Assembly: GCA_020438665.1 (NCBI GenBank)
Contig: JAGQUE010000356.1
Span: 1 to 12,011, forward strand
Length of the DNA stretch: 12,011 bases
Source: Nocardioidaceae bacterium
GTDB taxonomy: Bacteria; Actinomycetota; Actinomycetes; Propionibacteriales; Nocardioidaceae
Direction: 5' to 3'
Below the pieces are notes generated by a model. That model saw nothing but the letters and a program-made list of their open reading frames with translations. It had not been told where the DNA came from and did not search any database. Position 1 is the stretch's first letter. Every line of letters begins with the position of its first letter. A program made the translations under genes and the position numbers. This document shows, one piece after another, positions 1 through 7,384 of the stretch.

Positions 1-488
1 CGCCGAGCGCCAAGCGCGGCTACACGGCGTTCGTGCTGGCCAAGATGTCGCGCCTCCAGGGCGCCTCGGGGATCCACGTCGGCACCATGGGCTACGGCAA
101 GATGGAGGGTGAGGGCGATGACAAGGCCATCGCCTACATGATCGAGCGCGACGAGGCGCAGGGCCCGGTCTACTTCCAGCGCTGGTATGGCATGAAGGCG
201 ACCACGCCCATCATCTCCGGCGGCATGAACGCCCTGCGGCTGCCCGGCTTCTTCGACAACCTCGGCCACGGCAACCTCATCAACACCGCCGGCGGCGGTG
301 CCTATGGACACCTCGACGGCGCAGCCGCCGGGGCACGGTCGCTGCGCCAGGCCTATGAGGGCTGGGTGGCCGGCGCCGACCCGGTCGAGTGGGCCAGGAC
401 CCACCGTGAGTTCGCGAGGGCGTTCGAGTCGTTCCCGCAGGACGCCGACAAGCTCTACCCGGGCTGGCGCGACGTGCTGCTGGGCTGA
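1..488 (+). CDS. cbbM: Form II RuBisCO large subunit, 3' part (5' end outside window)
   Basis: Ribulose-1,5-bisphosphate carboxylase/oxygenase fixes CO2 onto RuBP, giving two 3-phosphoglycerates. Only the C-terminal 161 residues are here; reading starts in frame at base 3. The fragment follows the Rhodospirillum rubrum form II enzyme closely. It shows the GIHVGT motif with its phosphate-binding His (codon at 75), the loop-6 Lys in GYGKMEGE (codon at 99), ISGGMNALR with its Ser, and the TAGGGAYGH phosphate loop. It ends shortly after YPGW, as form II enzymes do, without the longer form I tail. The GKMEGE loop and short C-terminus separate it from form I and from RuBisCO-like proteins. No small subunit follows, as expected for form II. 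The next gene is convergent. Function is certain from motifs; form II assignment is very likely. Confidence 0.95.
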   Translation, partial: PSAKRGYTAFVLAKMSRLQGASGIHVGTMGYGKMEGEGDDKAIAYMIERDEAQGPVYFQRWYGMKATTPIISGGMNALRLPGFFDNLGHGNLINTAGGGAYGHLDGAAAGARSLRQAYEGWVAGADPVEWARTHREFARAFESFPQDADKLYPGWRDVLLG

Positions 489-535
489 GCCCCGGCCGTT
501 TCCGTCCTGCCGGTCCGAGCAGGGGAGGCTCAGTC
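483..535. terminator. Inverted repeat between convergent genes, possible bidirectional terminator
   Basis: CTGAGCC at 485-491 pairs perfectly with GGCTCAG at 527-533, and the outer pairs 484/534 (wobble) and 483/535 extend the stem. The arms contain the stop codon of cbbM (486-488) and that of the opposing kinase gene (530-532). Inside lies a second hairpin, CCTGC 506-510 with GCAGG 519-523. There is no T-tract, so rho-independent termination is an inference from position and symmetry. Confidence 0.4.
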
Positions 536-1735
536 GGCGATCTCGGGACGAGCCGCCAACGGCAGCTCCACGATGACGGTGGTGCCGTGTCCAGGCACGG
601 AGTCGATCCGCAGCGACGCTCCGACCAGGGCGCAGCGCTCGGCGAGGGAGGACAGTCCGTAGTGGCTGCCCTCATCGTCACGGCGTTCGACGGCGCGCGC
701 GTCGAACCCGATGCCGTCGTCGCTGGTGCGCAGCACCACCACGTCGTCCTCGCGCCGCAGCGACAGCTCGATGCTGCTCGCGCGCGCGTGGCGCGCGGCG
801 TTGCTCATCGTCTCCTGGGCGATCCGGAACAGCGCGGCCGCCTCGTGGTCGGGGATGTCGGTGAACTCCGCCGCGGCGTCGCAGACCACGCGGACCGCGA
901 CGCCCGGCGCAGTCTCGGCCAGCGACTCGAGGGCCGCCACCAGACCCAGGTCGTCGAGGACGAGGCTGTGAAGGCCGGTGATCGCGGCCCGGGTCTGGTT
1001 GTAGGCGAGGTCGCCGAGGGTGCGGGCGGTCGCGATCTGGGAGCGGGCCTGTGCCAGGGCCTCGGCAGACTCGGGGTTGTCCCTGGCGCAGCGCTGCTCG
1101 GTGTCGTGGAGGGAGAGCTCGGCGGCGTTGAGGTGGAACGACATCGAGGCGAGCGCGGTCGTGACACCGTCGTGGAGGTCGAACGCGATGAGCCGGCGCT
1201 CGGTCTCCTGGGCGGAGATGGCGGCGGCGATCAGCCTGTCGCGGTCATGCCGGTGCTCGTCGACGGCGTTGAGGAGACCACGGGCCTGGAGGCGGATGCC
1301 GAGCAGGTCGGCGTAGGGCTGGAAGCGGGTGATGTCCTCGTCGATGTAGGGGCGATCGGTGGGGCGGTGCAGGGAGACCACCCCGAGGATCTGGCCGTCG
1401 ATGCCACGTACCGGCATGCACATGCGAGCGACCTCACCGGTGTCGTGGATGCCGAGCAGCTCGCGATAGGCGGGAGTCCGGGGTGCGTCAGCAGCGAGCC
1501 TGATCGCGTGTCCGTTGCGTGCCACCTGGCCGCTCACGCCCTGGCCGACCGGGATGTGGAGGAGGGCCTCGGTGTCGGGCGCGCTCGGGAACGCGGCACC
1601 GACGACGAGCTCCTTGCCGTCGGAGGTCAACAGCACGGTCCCGACGGAGTCGGACTCGCGGGCGAACGCCCTGGCCACCGCGGTGAGGTCGAGTCGGGTG
1701 GGTGCGCTCAGCATCCCGAACAGCGTGGTGGTCAC
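530..1735 (-). CDS. Soluble GAF-domain sensor histidine kinase (NarL/HisKA_3 class)
   Basis: A 401-residue sensor kinase that should autophosphorylate and pass phosphate to the regulator encoded just upstream. Residues about 15-155 look like one GAF domain. The dimerisation/phosphoacceptor helix has the HisKA_3 pattern ERRLIAFDLHDGV with the acceptor at His188. The HATPase domain follows, with the N-box around Asn312 (ETMSNAARHA), DDGIGF at 339-344 and a HYGLSSLAER G2-type box at 358-367. There is no signal peptide or membrane segment, so it should sense a cytoplasmic cue. The start is GTG at 1735-1733, inside a 4-base GTGA overlap with the regulator stop, pointing to translational coupling. 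The ligand is unknown. GAF kinases of actinobacteria such as DevS/DosT sense redox or gases, but no heme ligand can be assigned here. Confidence 0.9.
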   Translation of the reverse strand: MTTTLFGMLSAPTRLDLTAVARAFARESDSVGTVLLTSDGKELVVGAAFPSAPDTEALLHIPVGQGVSGQVARNGHAIRLAADAPRTPAYRELLGIHDTGEVARMCMPVRGIDGQILGVVSLHRPTDRPYIDEDITRFQPYADLLGIRLQARGLLNAVDEHRHDRDRLIAAAISAQETERRLIAFDLHDGVTTALASMSFHLNAAELSLHDTEQRCARDNPESAEALAQARSQIATARTLGDLAYNQTRAAITGLHSLVLDDLGLVAALESLAETAPGVAVRVVCDAAAEFTDIPDHEAAALFRIAQETMSNAARHARASSIELSLRREDDVVVLRTSDDGIGFDARAVERRDDEGSHYGLSSLAERCALVGASLRIDSVPGHGTTVIVELPLAARPEIAD

Positions 1736-2394
1736 TTGAAGATGCCCTCACGCAACGCCACGGCGATCGCGGCGCCCCGGTCTTGGACGTCGAGCTTGCG
1801 ATAGAGGCTGCGGATGTGGGTCTTGACCGTGTCGTCGCTGATCACCAGCTTGGTGGCGATCCCCTTGTTGGAGTGCCCGGACACGACCAGGTCGAGCACC
1901 TCGGACTCGCGCTGGGTGAGCCCGAGGTTGGCGCCGGGCCAGAACTCGCCCGAGGAGATCTTGGCCGCGGACATCGCCACGCGTCCGGCCAGGGCCGGGT
2001 CGATCACCGTGTCGCCCTCGGCGACGCGGCGCAGGTGGTTGACCAGCTCATGGGCGTCGATCCGCTTCAGGATGTAGCCCTTGGCGCCGGCCCGGAGCGC
2101 CTGGAAGAGGTAGTGCTCGTCGTCATAGACGCTCAGCATCACGACCTTGACCTCGGGATGCGCGCGGCCCATCTCGGTGACGAAGTCGAGCCCGCTGTCG
2201 CGGCCGATGCGCACGTCGCTCAACACGATGTCGGGCTGCTGCTCGGCCACGACCCGGTGGGCGCCAGCCGGCGTCGTGGAGGTGCCGACGATCTCGACCT
2301 CGTCGAAGTGGGAGAGCATCGCAGTCAGCCCGTGCAGCACCATCTCGTGGTCGTCGAGGAGCACGAGGCGAAGCGTCTTCTTGGAGGCCGGCAC
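1732..2394 (-). CDS. NarL/FixJ-family response regulator
   Basis: A 220-residue DNA-binding regulator. The receiver domain (about 8-125) has the acidic pair Asp14-Asp15, the phosphoacceptor Asp60 in IVLSDVRIG, the switch Ser88 and the conserved Lys110 in GYILK. A LuxR/NarL HTH follows at about 148-205, with LTQRESEVLDLVVSGHSN, ISDDTVKTHI and a typical scissor-helix end. Length is normal for the family. The start is GTG at 2394-2392; a stop lies in frame at 2404-2406, so no longer version is possible. It is the first gene of a two-gene operon with the GAF kinase. It sits between cbbM and the divergent CBB operon, so control of carbon-fixation genes or of itself is likely, though this is inferred from position only. 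Confidence 0.93.
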   Translation of the reverse strand: MPASKKTLRLVLLDDHEMVLHGLTAMLSHFDEVEIVGTSTTPAGAHRVVAEQQPDIVLSDVRIGRDSGLDFVTEMGRAHPEVKVVMLSVYDDEHYLFQALRAGAKGYILKRIDAHELVNHLRRVAEGDTVIDPALAGRVAMSAAKISSGEFWPGANLGLTQRESEVLDLVVSGHSNKGIATKLVISDDTVKTHIRSLYRKLDVQDRGAAIAVALREGIFK

Positions 2395-2400
2395 GGGGTC

Positions 2401-2406
2401 AATCTA
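2401..2406 (-). promoter_or_regulatory. Candidate -10 element of the regulator/kinase operon, probable leaderless transcript
   Basis: On the minus strand TAGATT stands exactly 6 bases before the GTG start. That is the usual distance from a -10 hexamer to the transcription start, so the mRNA would begin at or next to GTG. No Shine-Dalgarno sequence is seen before this start. A clear -35 was not found. Confidence 0.5.
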
Positions 2407-2512
2407 GTCCCGAGGGGACCCTCTCACCCGCCGGGTCACACCAAGGTCACCCCTCGGACCACCCCCGTGGGGGAGACGCGGCCGGGGTCGGCTGCGGTGT
2501 CCTGAGGTCAGG
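2407..2512. promoter_or_regulatory. Divergent control region with palindromes and phased repeats
   Basis: The gap between the regulator gene and rpe holds several symmetric elements. GTCCC-GAG-GGGAC (2407-2419) abuts the regulator -10. Two GGTCAC copies start at 2434 and 2445, with a GGACCAC variant at 2456, all in 11-base phase. CCCCC-GT-GGGGG lies at 2462-2473 and CCTGA-GG-TCAGG at 2501-2512, about 40 bases before rpe. These are plausible binding sites. No convincing -10/-35 for rpe was identified. Confidence 0.4.
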
Positions 2513-2550
2513 TGCCACCCGACCGAGGGGCCCAAGCGAGAGGCGCAGCC

Positions 2551-3249
2551 ATGCCCCACCCACCGATGATCGTCCCGTCCGTGCTTCCCGCGGACTTCTC
2601 CCGTCTGGGCGAGGAGGTCGCCTCACTCTGCGAGGCCGGCGTCGACCGCATCCAGTGGGACGTCATGGACGGCGTGTTCGTGCCCAACCTGACGATGGGG
2701 CCCGACGTGATCGCGGCTTCCCGGCCGCACAGCAGCGTCGGGTTCGAGGCGCACCTCATGGTGGTCGACCCCGACGAGCTGCTGGGGAGGTACGTCGACG
2801 CCGGCTGCGAGCTGGTCATCGTGCACGCCGAGGCGACGACCCACCTGCACCGGACCCTGGCGCGGATCCGGGAGCTGGGAGCCAAGTCGGGCGTCGCACT
2901 CAACCCGGCCACTCCCGCGAGCGCGGTGGCCCACGTGCTGGACGAGACCGACCTGATCCTGGCGATGACGGTCAACCCGGGGTTCGGCGGCCAGGCCTAC
3001 ATCCCCGCCGTGGAGGCCAAGGTGGCCGAGCTGCGGGCGATGATCGACGCCAGCGGCCTCCCCATCGACCTGGAGGTCGACGGCGGGATCACCGACCAGA
3101 CCATCGCCGGTGCGGCCGGCGCCGGGGCCGACGTCTTCATCTCGGGGAGCTGGCTGTTCGGCCAGCCCGACGGCAAGGCGGCGGCGGTCCGGCGCCTGCG
3201 GGACCTGGCCGCCCAAGCCCACCAGCAGCCTCACGGAGAGGTGGCCTGA
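2551..3249 (+). CDS. rpe: Ribulose-phosphate 3-epimerase
   Basis: Interconverts xylulose-5-phosphate and ribulose-5-phosphate, feeding phosphoribulokinase in the CBB cycle. It has 232 residues, usual for this TIM-barrel family. Visible motifs are [14 protein letters not shown] (9-22), [11 protein letters not shown] (36-46), AHLMV with His68, the NPGFGGQ loop (142-148), EVDGGI with Asp177, and a C-terminal phosphate-binding GSWLF. The metal ligands Asp37, His68 and Asp177 are kept. The position aligning with the first metal His of E. coli Rpe (His32) is Gln35. The ATG at 2551 is chosen because GAGAGG (2538-2543) lies 7 bases upstream. It is the first gene of the rpe-tkt-fbp-prk operon, one base before tkt. 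It is likely the CBB-dedicated copy (cbbE), with a housekeeping copy possibly elsewhere. Confidence 0.93.
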   Translation: MPHPPMIVPSVLPADFSRLGEEVASLCEAGVDRIQWDVMDGVFVPNLTMGPDVIAASRPHSSVGFEAHLMVVDPDELLGRYVDAGCELVIVHAEATTHLHRTLARIRELGAKSGVALNPATPASAVAHVLDETDLILAMTVNPGFGGQAYIPAVEAKVAELRAMIDASGLPIDLEVDGGITDQTIAGAAGAGADVFISGSWLFGQPDGKAAAVRRLRDLAAQAHQQPHGEVA

Positions 3250-3250
3250 G

Positions 3251-5260
3251 ATGACGACCAGTCCCGACACGGTCGCGGTCCGCGGCTGGGCCCCGGACAC
3301 CACAGACGCCCGTGCTGTGGACACGTTGCGGTTCCTCGCCGCCGACATGGTGCAGCGCGCCAACTCCGGTCACCCGGGCATGCCGATGGGGGCGGCGCCG
3401 ATGGCGTGGGTGCTGTGGAGCCGCCACCTCAAGCACGACCCGGCCGACTCTCGGTGGAGCGATCGCGACCGGTTCGTGCTGAGCGCAGGACACGGCTCGG
3501 CGCTCCTCTACGGACTGCTGCACGTCTTCGGCTATGACCTGCCGATGAGTGAGCTGGAGCGCTTCCGGCAGCTGGGCTCGCGCACCCCAGGGCACCCCGA
3601 GTTCGGCCACACCGACGGGGTCGAGACGACGACCGGCCCGCTCGGTCAGGGGCTCGCGATGGCCGTCGGTCTAGCGCTCGGCGAGCGCATGCAGGCCGCC
3701 CGGTTCCCCGAGGTCACCGACCACCACACCTATGCCCTGGCCGGGGACGGCTGCCTCATGGAGGGGATCAGTCACGAGGCGATCTCACTGGCCGGTCACC
3801 TGGGCCTGGGTCGGCTCATCGTGCTCTGGGACGACAACAACATCACTATCGACGGCAGTGTCGGCCAGTCGTCGAGCGATGACCAGCTGGCGCGCTTCGC
3901 CGCCCAGGGCTGGCACGTCCTGCACGTCGAGGACGGCACCGACCTGGCCGCCATCGACGCCGCGCTCACCGCGGCGAAGGCCGACCCGCGGCCGAGCCTC
4001 ATCGGCGTCAGGACCGTGATCGGCCACGGCGCGCTCGGGATCGAGGGCACCGCCAAGGCCCACGGCTCCCCGCTGGGGGAGGAGGCGCTGGCCGCCGCCA
4101 AGGCCGCCGTCGGCTGGGACCACCCGCCGTTCACGGTCCCCGCGGAGGTCGCGGCGCGCTGTGCGCAGGTCGGGGTCCAGGGGGCACGCGCCCATCACGA
4201 CTGGCAGGCGGCCTATGACGCTTGGGCCGCCGCCGACCCGGTGCGCGCCGCCGAGTGGGAACGGCGTCAGCAGCGGGGACTGCCCGTCGGGCTCGACGAG
4301 GCCCTCGCCTCGGTGGGGAGCGGCAACGACAAGGCCACCCGGCAGTCGTCCCAGGCGGTCTTGAAGGCGCTCACCGCGGTCGCTCCGGAGCTGGTCGGCG
4401 GCTCTGCCGACCTGGCCGGGTCGACCGGGACCGCCACAGGTCAGCCGGCGGTCACCCGAGAGGACTATGCGGGGTCGGTGATCCACTTCGGCATCCGCGA
4501 GTTCGGCATGGCGACCGTCCTCAACGGGCTGGCCCTGCACGGCGGGTTCCGACCCTATGGCAGCACGTTCCTGGTCTTCAGCGACTATCTGCGCCCTGCA
4601 CTGCGGCTGTCGGCCCTGATGAGCCAGCCGGTGATCTATCTGCTGACCCACGACTCGGTCGCGGTCGGTGAGGACGGGCCGACCCACCAGCCCGTCGAGC
4701 ACGTCGAGTCCCTGCGGCTGATCCCCAACGTCACGGTGCTCCGGCCGGCTGACGACGTCGAGACCGTGGCCGCGTGGCGCACGGCGCTGACCAACACCAC
4801 GGGACCGACGGTCCTCGTGCTGACCCGCCAGAGCGTCGGGTCACTGCCCGATCCCGACCTGTCGGCCGACTTCATCGCCGAGGCCGGGGGGCGGGTCGTT
4901 CGCGAGGCCGCCGACGCGCAGGTGGAGCTGCTCGCCAGCGGGTCGGAGCTGGGGGTCGCGCTCGGCGCGGCCGAGCTGCTCGCCGCCGACGGCGTCGCGA
5001 CCCGGGTCGTCTCGATCCCCTGGCGGGAGCGCTACGCCGCGACGCACACCTCGCCCGGTGCCCCGCTCACCGCGTCGGTCGAAGCCGGTGTGACCTCGGG
5101 GTGGGCCGGGCTGACCGACGGGGGAGTGCGGGTCGGGATCGACGGGTTCGGCGCCTCCGGGCCAGCCTCCGACGTGCTGCGTCACTTCGGGCTGACCCCC
5201 GACGCCGTCGCAGCCGACATCAGGGCCGCGCTGGCCCGTCGTACGACCGGGAGCGACTGA
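3251..5260 (+). CDS. tkt: Transketolase
   Basis: Thiamine-diphosphate enzyme moving two-carbon units between sugar phosphates, needed to rebuild pentoses in the CBB cycle (cbbT role). It has 669 residues, usual length. The N-terminal half has His41 in [11 protein letters not shown], His81 in SAGHGS, GPLGQG, and the ThDP motif from GDG (165-167) to NN (196-197), then KAHGSPLG. The middle domain has the catalytic Glu417 in IREFGM and the [15 protein letters not shown] stretch. The loop usually reading GFGSPN is GHGALG, and the C-terminal domain lacks some common residues, so it is a somewhat divergent member. The start ATG at 3251 has GGAGAGG at 3235-3241 and follows the rpe stop directly. Its stop overlaps the fbp start by one base (TGATG). 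Confidence 0.95.
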   Translation: MTTSPDTVAVRGWAPDTTDARAVDTLRFLAADMVQRANSGHPGMPMGAAPMAWVLWSRHLKHDPADSRWSDRDRFVLSAGHGSALLYGLLHVFGYDLPMSELERFRQLGSRTPGHPEFGHTDGVETTTGPLGQGLAMAVGLALGERMQAARFPEVTDHHTYALAGDGCLMEGISHEAISLAGHLGLGRLIVLWDDNNITIDGSVGQSSSDDQLARFAAQGWHVLHVEDGTDLAAIDAALTAAKADPRPSLIGVRTVIGHGALGIEGTAKAHGSPLGEEALAAAKAAVGWDHPPFTVPAEVAARCAQVGVQGARAHHDWQAAYDAWAAADPVRAAEWERRQQRGLPVGLDEALASVGSGNDKATRQSSQAVLKALTAVAPELVGGSADLAGSTGTATGQPAVTREDYAGSVIHFGIREFGMATVLNGLALHGGFRPYGSTFLVFSDYLRPALRLSALMSQPVIYLLTHDSVAVGEDGPTHQPVEHVESLRLIPNVTVLRPADDVETVAAWRTALTNTTGPTVLVLTRQSVGSLPDPDLSADFIAEAGGRVVREAADAQVELLASGSELGVALGAAELLAADGVATRVVSIPWRERYAATHTSPGAPLTASVEAGVTSGWAGLTDGGVRVGIDGFGASGPASDVLRHFGLTPDAVAADIRAALARRTTGSD

Positions 5261-6333
5261 TGCTGACGAGTCGCACGACCCTGACCCAGTTCCTGATCGA
5301 GGAGCGCCGACACCACCCCGAGGCCAGCGGCGACTTCAACGCGCTGATCCTCGACGTTGCGCTGGCCTGCAAGGTCATCGCCCACCAGGTTGCGCTCGGA
5401 CCGCTCGCCGGCAACCACGGGGCCGCGGGCGCGACCAACGTCCAGGGCGAGGACCAGCAGAAGCTCGACGTGCTGGCCAACAACGCGTTCCTGCGTGCCA
5501 CCGAGTGGGGCGGCCACACCGCCGGCATGGTGTCGGAGGAGATCGACGAGCCCTACCTGCTGCCACGTGAGTTCCCCCGCGGTCGCTATCTGCTGATGTT
5601 CGACCCACTCGACGGCTCGTCCAACATCGACGTCAACGTCGCCGTGGGCAGCGTGTTCTCGATCGTGCGCTCGCCGCATCCTGGTGAGGACCCGTTGCCG
5701 GAGGACTTCCTCCAGCCCGGTACCGAGCAGTGCGCCGCCGGCTATGCGATCTATGGCCCGTCGACGACGCTGGTGCTCACCGTCGGCCGTGGCGTGCACG
5801 CCTTCACCCTGGACCCGACGGTGGGGGAGTTCTTCCTGACCGCCGAGAACCTCACGATCCCGCCGTCGGCGCGCGAGTTCGCCATCAACCACTCCAACCG
5901 GCGGTTCTGGGAGCCGGCCGTCCGCCGCTATGTCGACGAGTGCCTCGCCGGCCAGACCGGGCCGCGCGGCAAGGACTTCAACATGCGCTGGGTGGCGTCG
6001 CTGGTGGCCGAGGCGCACCGGATCCTGACCCGCGGCGGGGTGTTCCTCTATCCCAAGGACTCCAAGGACCCGAGCAAGCCCGGCAAGCTGCGGCTGCTCT
6101 ATGAGGTCAACCCGATCGGCTTCCTCATCGAGCAGGCCGGTGGCCGGGCCAGCACCGGGCGCGGCCCGTGCCTGGAGGAGCAGCCGACCGACGTCCACCA
6201 GCGGATCGGGTTCGTCTTCGGCGCCAAGGACGAGGTCGAGCTCATCGAGCGCTACCACCGCGAGGACTACTCCGACGACGACCTCGACCTCCCGCTCTAT
6301 GCCAACCGCGGTCTGTTCCGCGCCAACTTCTGA
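5260..6333 (+). CDS. fbp: Class I fructose-1,6-bisphosphatase
   Basis: Removes the 1-phosphate of fructose-1,6-bisphosphate; CBB versions (cbbF) may also act on sedoheptulose-1,7-bisphosphate. It has 357 residues, near the family norm. Metal-site motifs are SEEIDEP (92-98) and DPLDGSSN (115-122), with Glu282 in YEVNPIGFLIEQAGG. The sugar-phosphate site shows NHSNRR (210-215) and the Lys/Arg-rich KPGKLRL region. The disulfide loop of chloroplast enzymes is not evident. The ATG overlaps the tkt stop, with GGGAG 6 bases upstream (5249-5253), so translation is coupled. Many actinobacteria rely on a class II (GlpX) enzyme, so a class I gene inside this operon suggests arrival with the autotrophy module. 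Confidence 0.94.
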   Translation: MLTSRTTLTQFLIEERRHHPEASGDFNALILDVALACKVIAHQVALGPLAGNHGAAGATNVQGEDQQKLDVLANNAFLRATEWGGHTAGMVSEEIDEPYLLPREFPRGRYLLMFDPLDGSSNIDVNVAVGSVFSIVRSPHPGEDPLPEDFLQPGTEQCAAGYAIYGPSTTLVLTVGRGVHAFTLDPTVGEFFLTAENLTIPPSAREFAINHSNRRFWEPAVRRYVDECLAGQTGPRGKDFNMRWVASLVAEAHRILTRGGVFLYPKDSKDPSKPGKLRLLYEVNPIGFLIEQAGGRASTGRGPCLEEQPTDVHQRIGFVFGAKDEVELIERYHREDYSDDDLDLPLYANRGLFRANF

Positions 6334-6365
6334 CCTCGCCTTCCAGCTCACGATCGGAGCCCCTC

Positions 6366-7241
6366 ATGTCCCAACGGCACCCCGTCATCGCCATCACCGG
6401 GTCCTCGGGAGCGGGGACCACCTCGGTCCGTCGCACCTTCGAGCAGATCTTCCGCCGCGAGCACGTCAACGCCGCCTATGTGGAGGGCGACAGCTTCCAC
6501 CGCTGGGACCGCCAGGAGATGAAGGCCGCCATGGCCGCGGCGGTCGACCGCGGCGAGCCGGCGCTCAGCCATTTCGGCGCCGAGGCCAACCTGCTCGAGG
6601 AGCTCGAGGGGCTGTTCCGCGAGTACGGCGACACCGGCAGCGGCAAGGTTCGGCGCTACCTCCACGACGACGAGGAGGCCGCGCCCTTCGGCCAGGAGCC
6701 GGGCACGTTCACGGCCTGGGAGGACATCGAGCCGGGCACCGACGTGCTGTTCTATGAGGGGCTCCACGGAGCCGTCGTCAACGAGAAGGTCGACATCGCC
6801 CAGCACGTCGACCTCGCCATCGGCGTCGTCCCCGTCATCAACCTGGAGTGGATCCAGAAGGTCAGCCGCGACAAGTCGCAGCGCGGCTACTCCACCGAAG
6901 CGGTCACCGAGACGATCCTGCGCCGGATGCCCGACTATGTGAACTACATCACCCCGCAGTTCTCCAAGACCCACGTCAACTTCCAGCGGGTCCCGGTCGT
7001 GGACACCTCCAACCCCTTCATCGCACGTACCATCCCGACCGCCGACGAGTCGATGCTGGTGATCCGGTTCGCCAACCCGCGCGGCATCGACTTCCCCTAC
7101 CTGTTGTCGATGCTGCACGACTCGTTCATGTCGCGGCCCAACACGATCGTCACCCCCGGCGGAAAGATGGACCTGGCCATGCAGCTGATCTTCACGCCCA
7201 TGCTGTGGCGGCTGATGGACCGTCGCGAGAAGGCGGTCTGA
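6366..7241 (+). CDS. prk: Phosphoribulokinase, class I (bacterial type)
   Basis: Phosphorylates ribulose-5-phosphate to RuBP, the committed CBB step (cbbP role). It has 291 residues, matching the short proteobacterial class rather than the longer plant/cyanobacterial one. The P-loop variant GSSGAGTTS (12-20) is typical of this class. Asp42, His45, Arg49, Glu131, Lys165, Arg168 and Arg173 fall at the numbered positions of the Rhodobacter sphaeroides enzyme. Arg31, Arg234 and Arg257, which I recall being linked to NADH activation there, are also present, so allosteric control is plausible. The ATG at 6366 has GGAG at 6356-6359; upstream in-frame codons overlap fbp. It lies 32 bases after fbp as the last operon gene and is followed by a hairpin. 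Confidence 0.96.
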   Translation: MSQRHPVIAITGSSGAGTTSVRRTFEQIFRREHVNAAYVEGDSFHRWDRQEMKAAMAAAVDRGEPALSHFGAEANLLEELEGLFREYGDTGSGKVRRYLHDDEEAAPFGQEPGTFTAWEDIEPGTDVLFYEGLHGAVVNEKVDIAQHVDLAIGVVPVINLEWIQKVSRDKSQRGYSTEAVTETILRRMPDYVNYITPQFSKTHVNFQRVPVVDTSNPFIARTIPTADESMLVIRFANPRGIDFPYLLSMLHDSFMSRPNTIVTPGGKMDLAMQLIFTPMLWRLMDRREKAV

Positions 7242-7253
7242 CGGCGTACGACG

Positions 7254-7270
7254 CGACCGCCCGCCGGTCG
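7254..7270 (+). terminator. Hairpin after prk, possible terminator of the CBB operon
   Basis: CGACCG (7254-7259) and CGGTCG (7265-7270) form a 6-bp GC-rich stem with a 5-base loop, 12 bases after the prk stop. Only TTG follows, so the T-tract is minimal. The next gene has its own promoter-like element, which agrees with the operon ending here. Confidence 0.45.
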
Positions 7271-7326
7271 TTGAAAGGGTGACCAAGCGCACCCCCGGCC
7301 AGGCGCCCGGCGGGTCCCCCGAGGGC

Positions 7327-7332
7327 TAGTGT
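7327..7332 (+). promoter_or_regulatory. Candidate -10 element for the COG2403-family gene
   Basis: TAGTGT within GGCTAGTGT lies 52 bases before the ATG. It shares the CTAG-N-N-T form with four other promoters in the window. No good -35 was found at the usual spacing. Confidence 0.45.
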
Positions 7333-7384
7333 CCGAAGTGGGGCATCGGGGATCCCGGTGCTCCGCTTCCGACAGGAGCACGCC

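Noticed and set aside
12..20. Idea that the RuBisCO fragment is a RuBisCO-like protein (form IV)
   Set aside because: Loop-6 Lys, the phosphate-site His, ISGG and AGGG motifs are all intact and match form II carboxylases.
587..1804. A 405-codon open frame on the plus strand
   Set aside because: It is antisense to the histidine kinase, whose H-box, N-box and G-boxes are intact; no recognisable domain is seen in the plus-strand frame.
5182..6351. A 389-codon open frame on the minus strand
   Set aside because: It is a shadow of fructose-bisphosphatase with biased composition and no domain.
3500..6500. Frequent Tyr codon TAT before G (CTATG) as a sign of CTACG avoidance
   Set aside because: CTACG also occurs several times (for example 92-96 and in the YcxB-like gene), so no strict avoidance can be claimed without a genome count.
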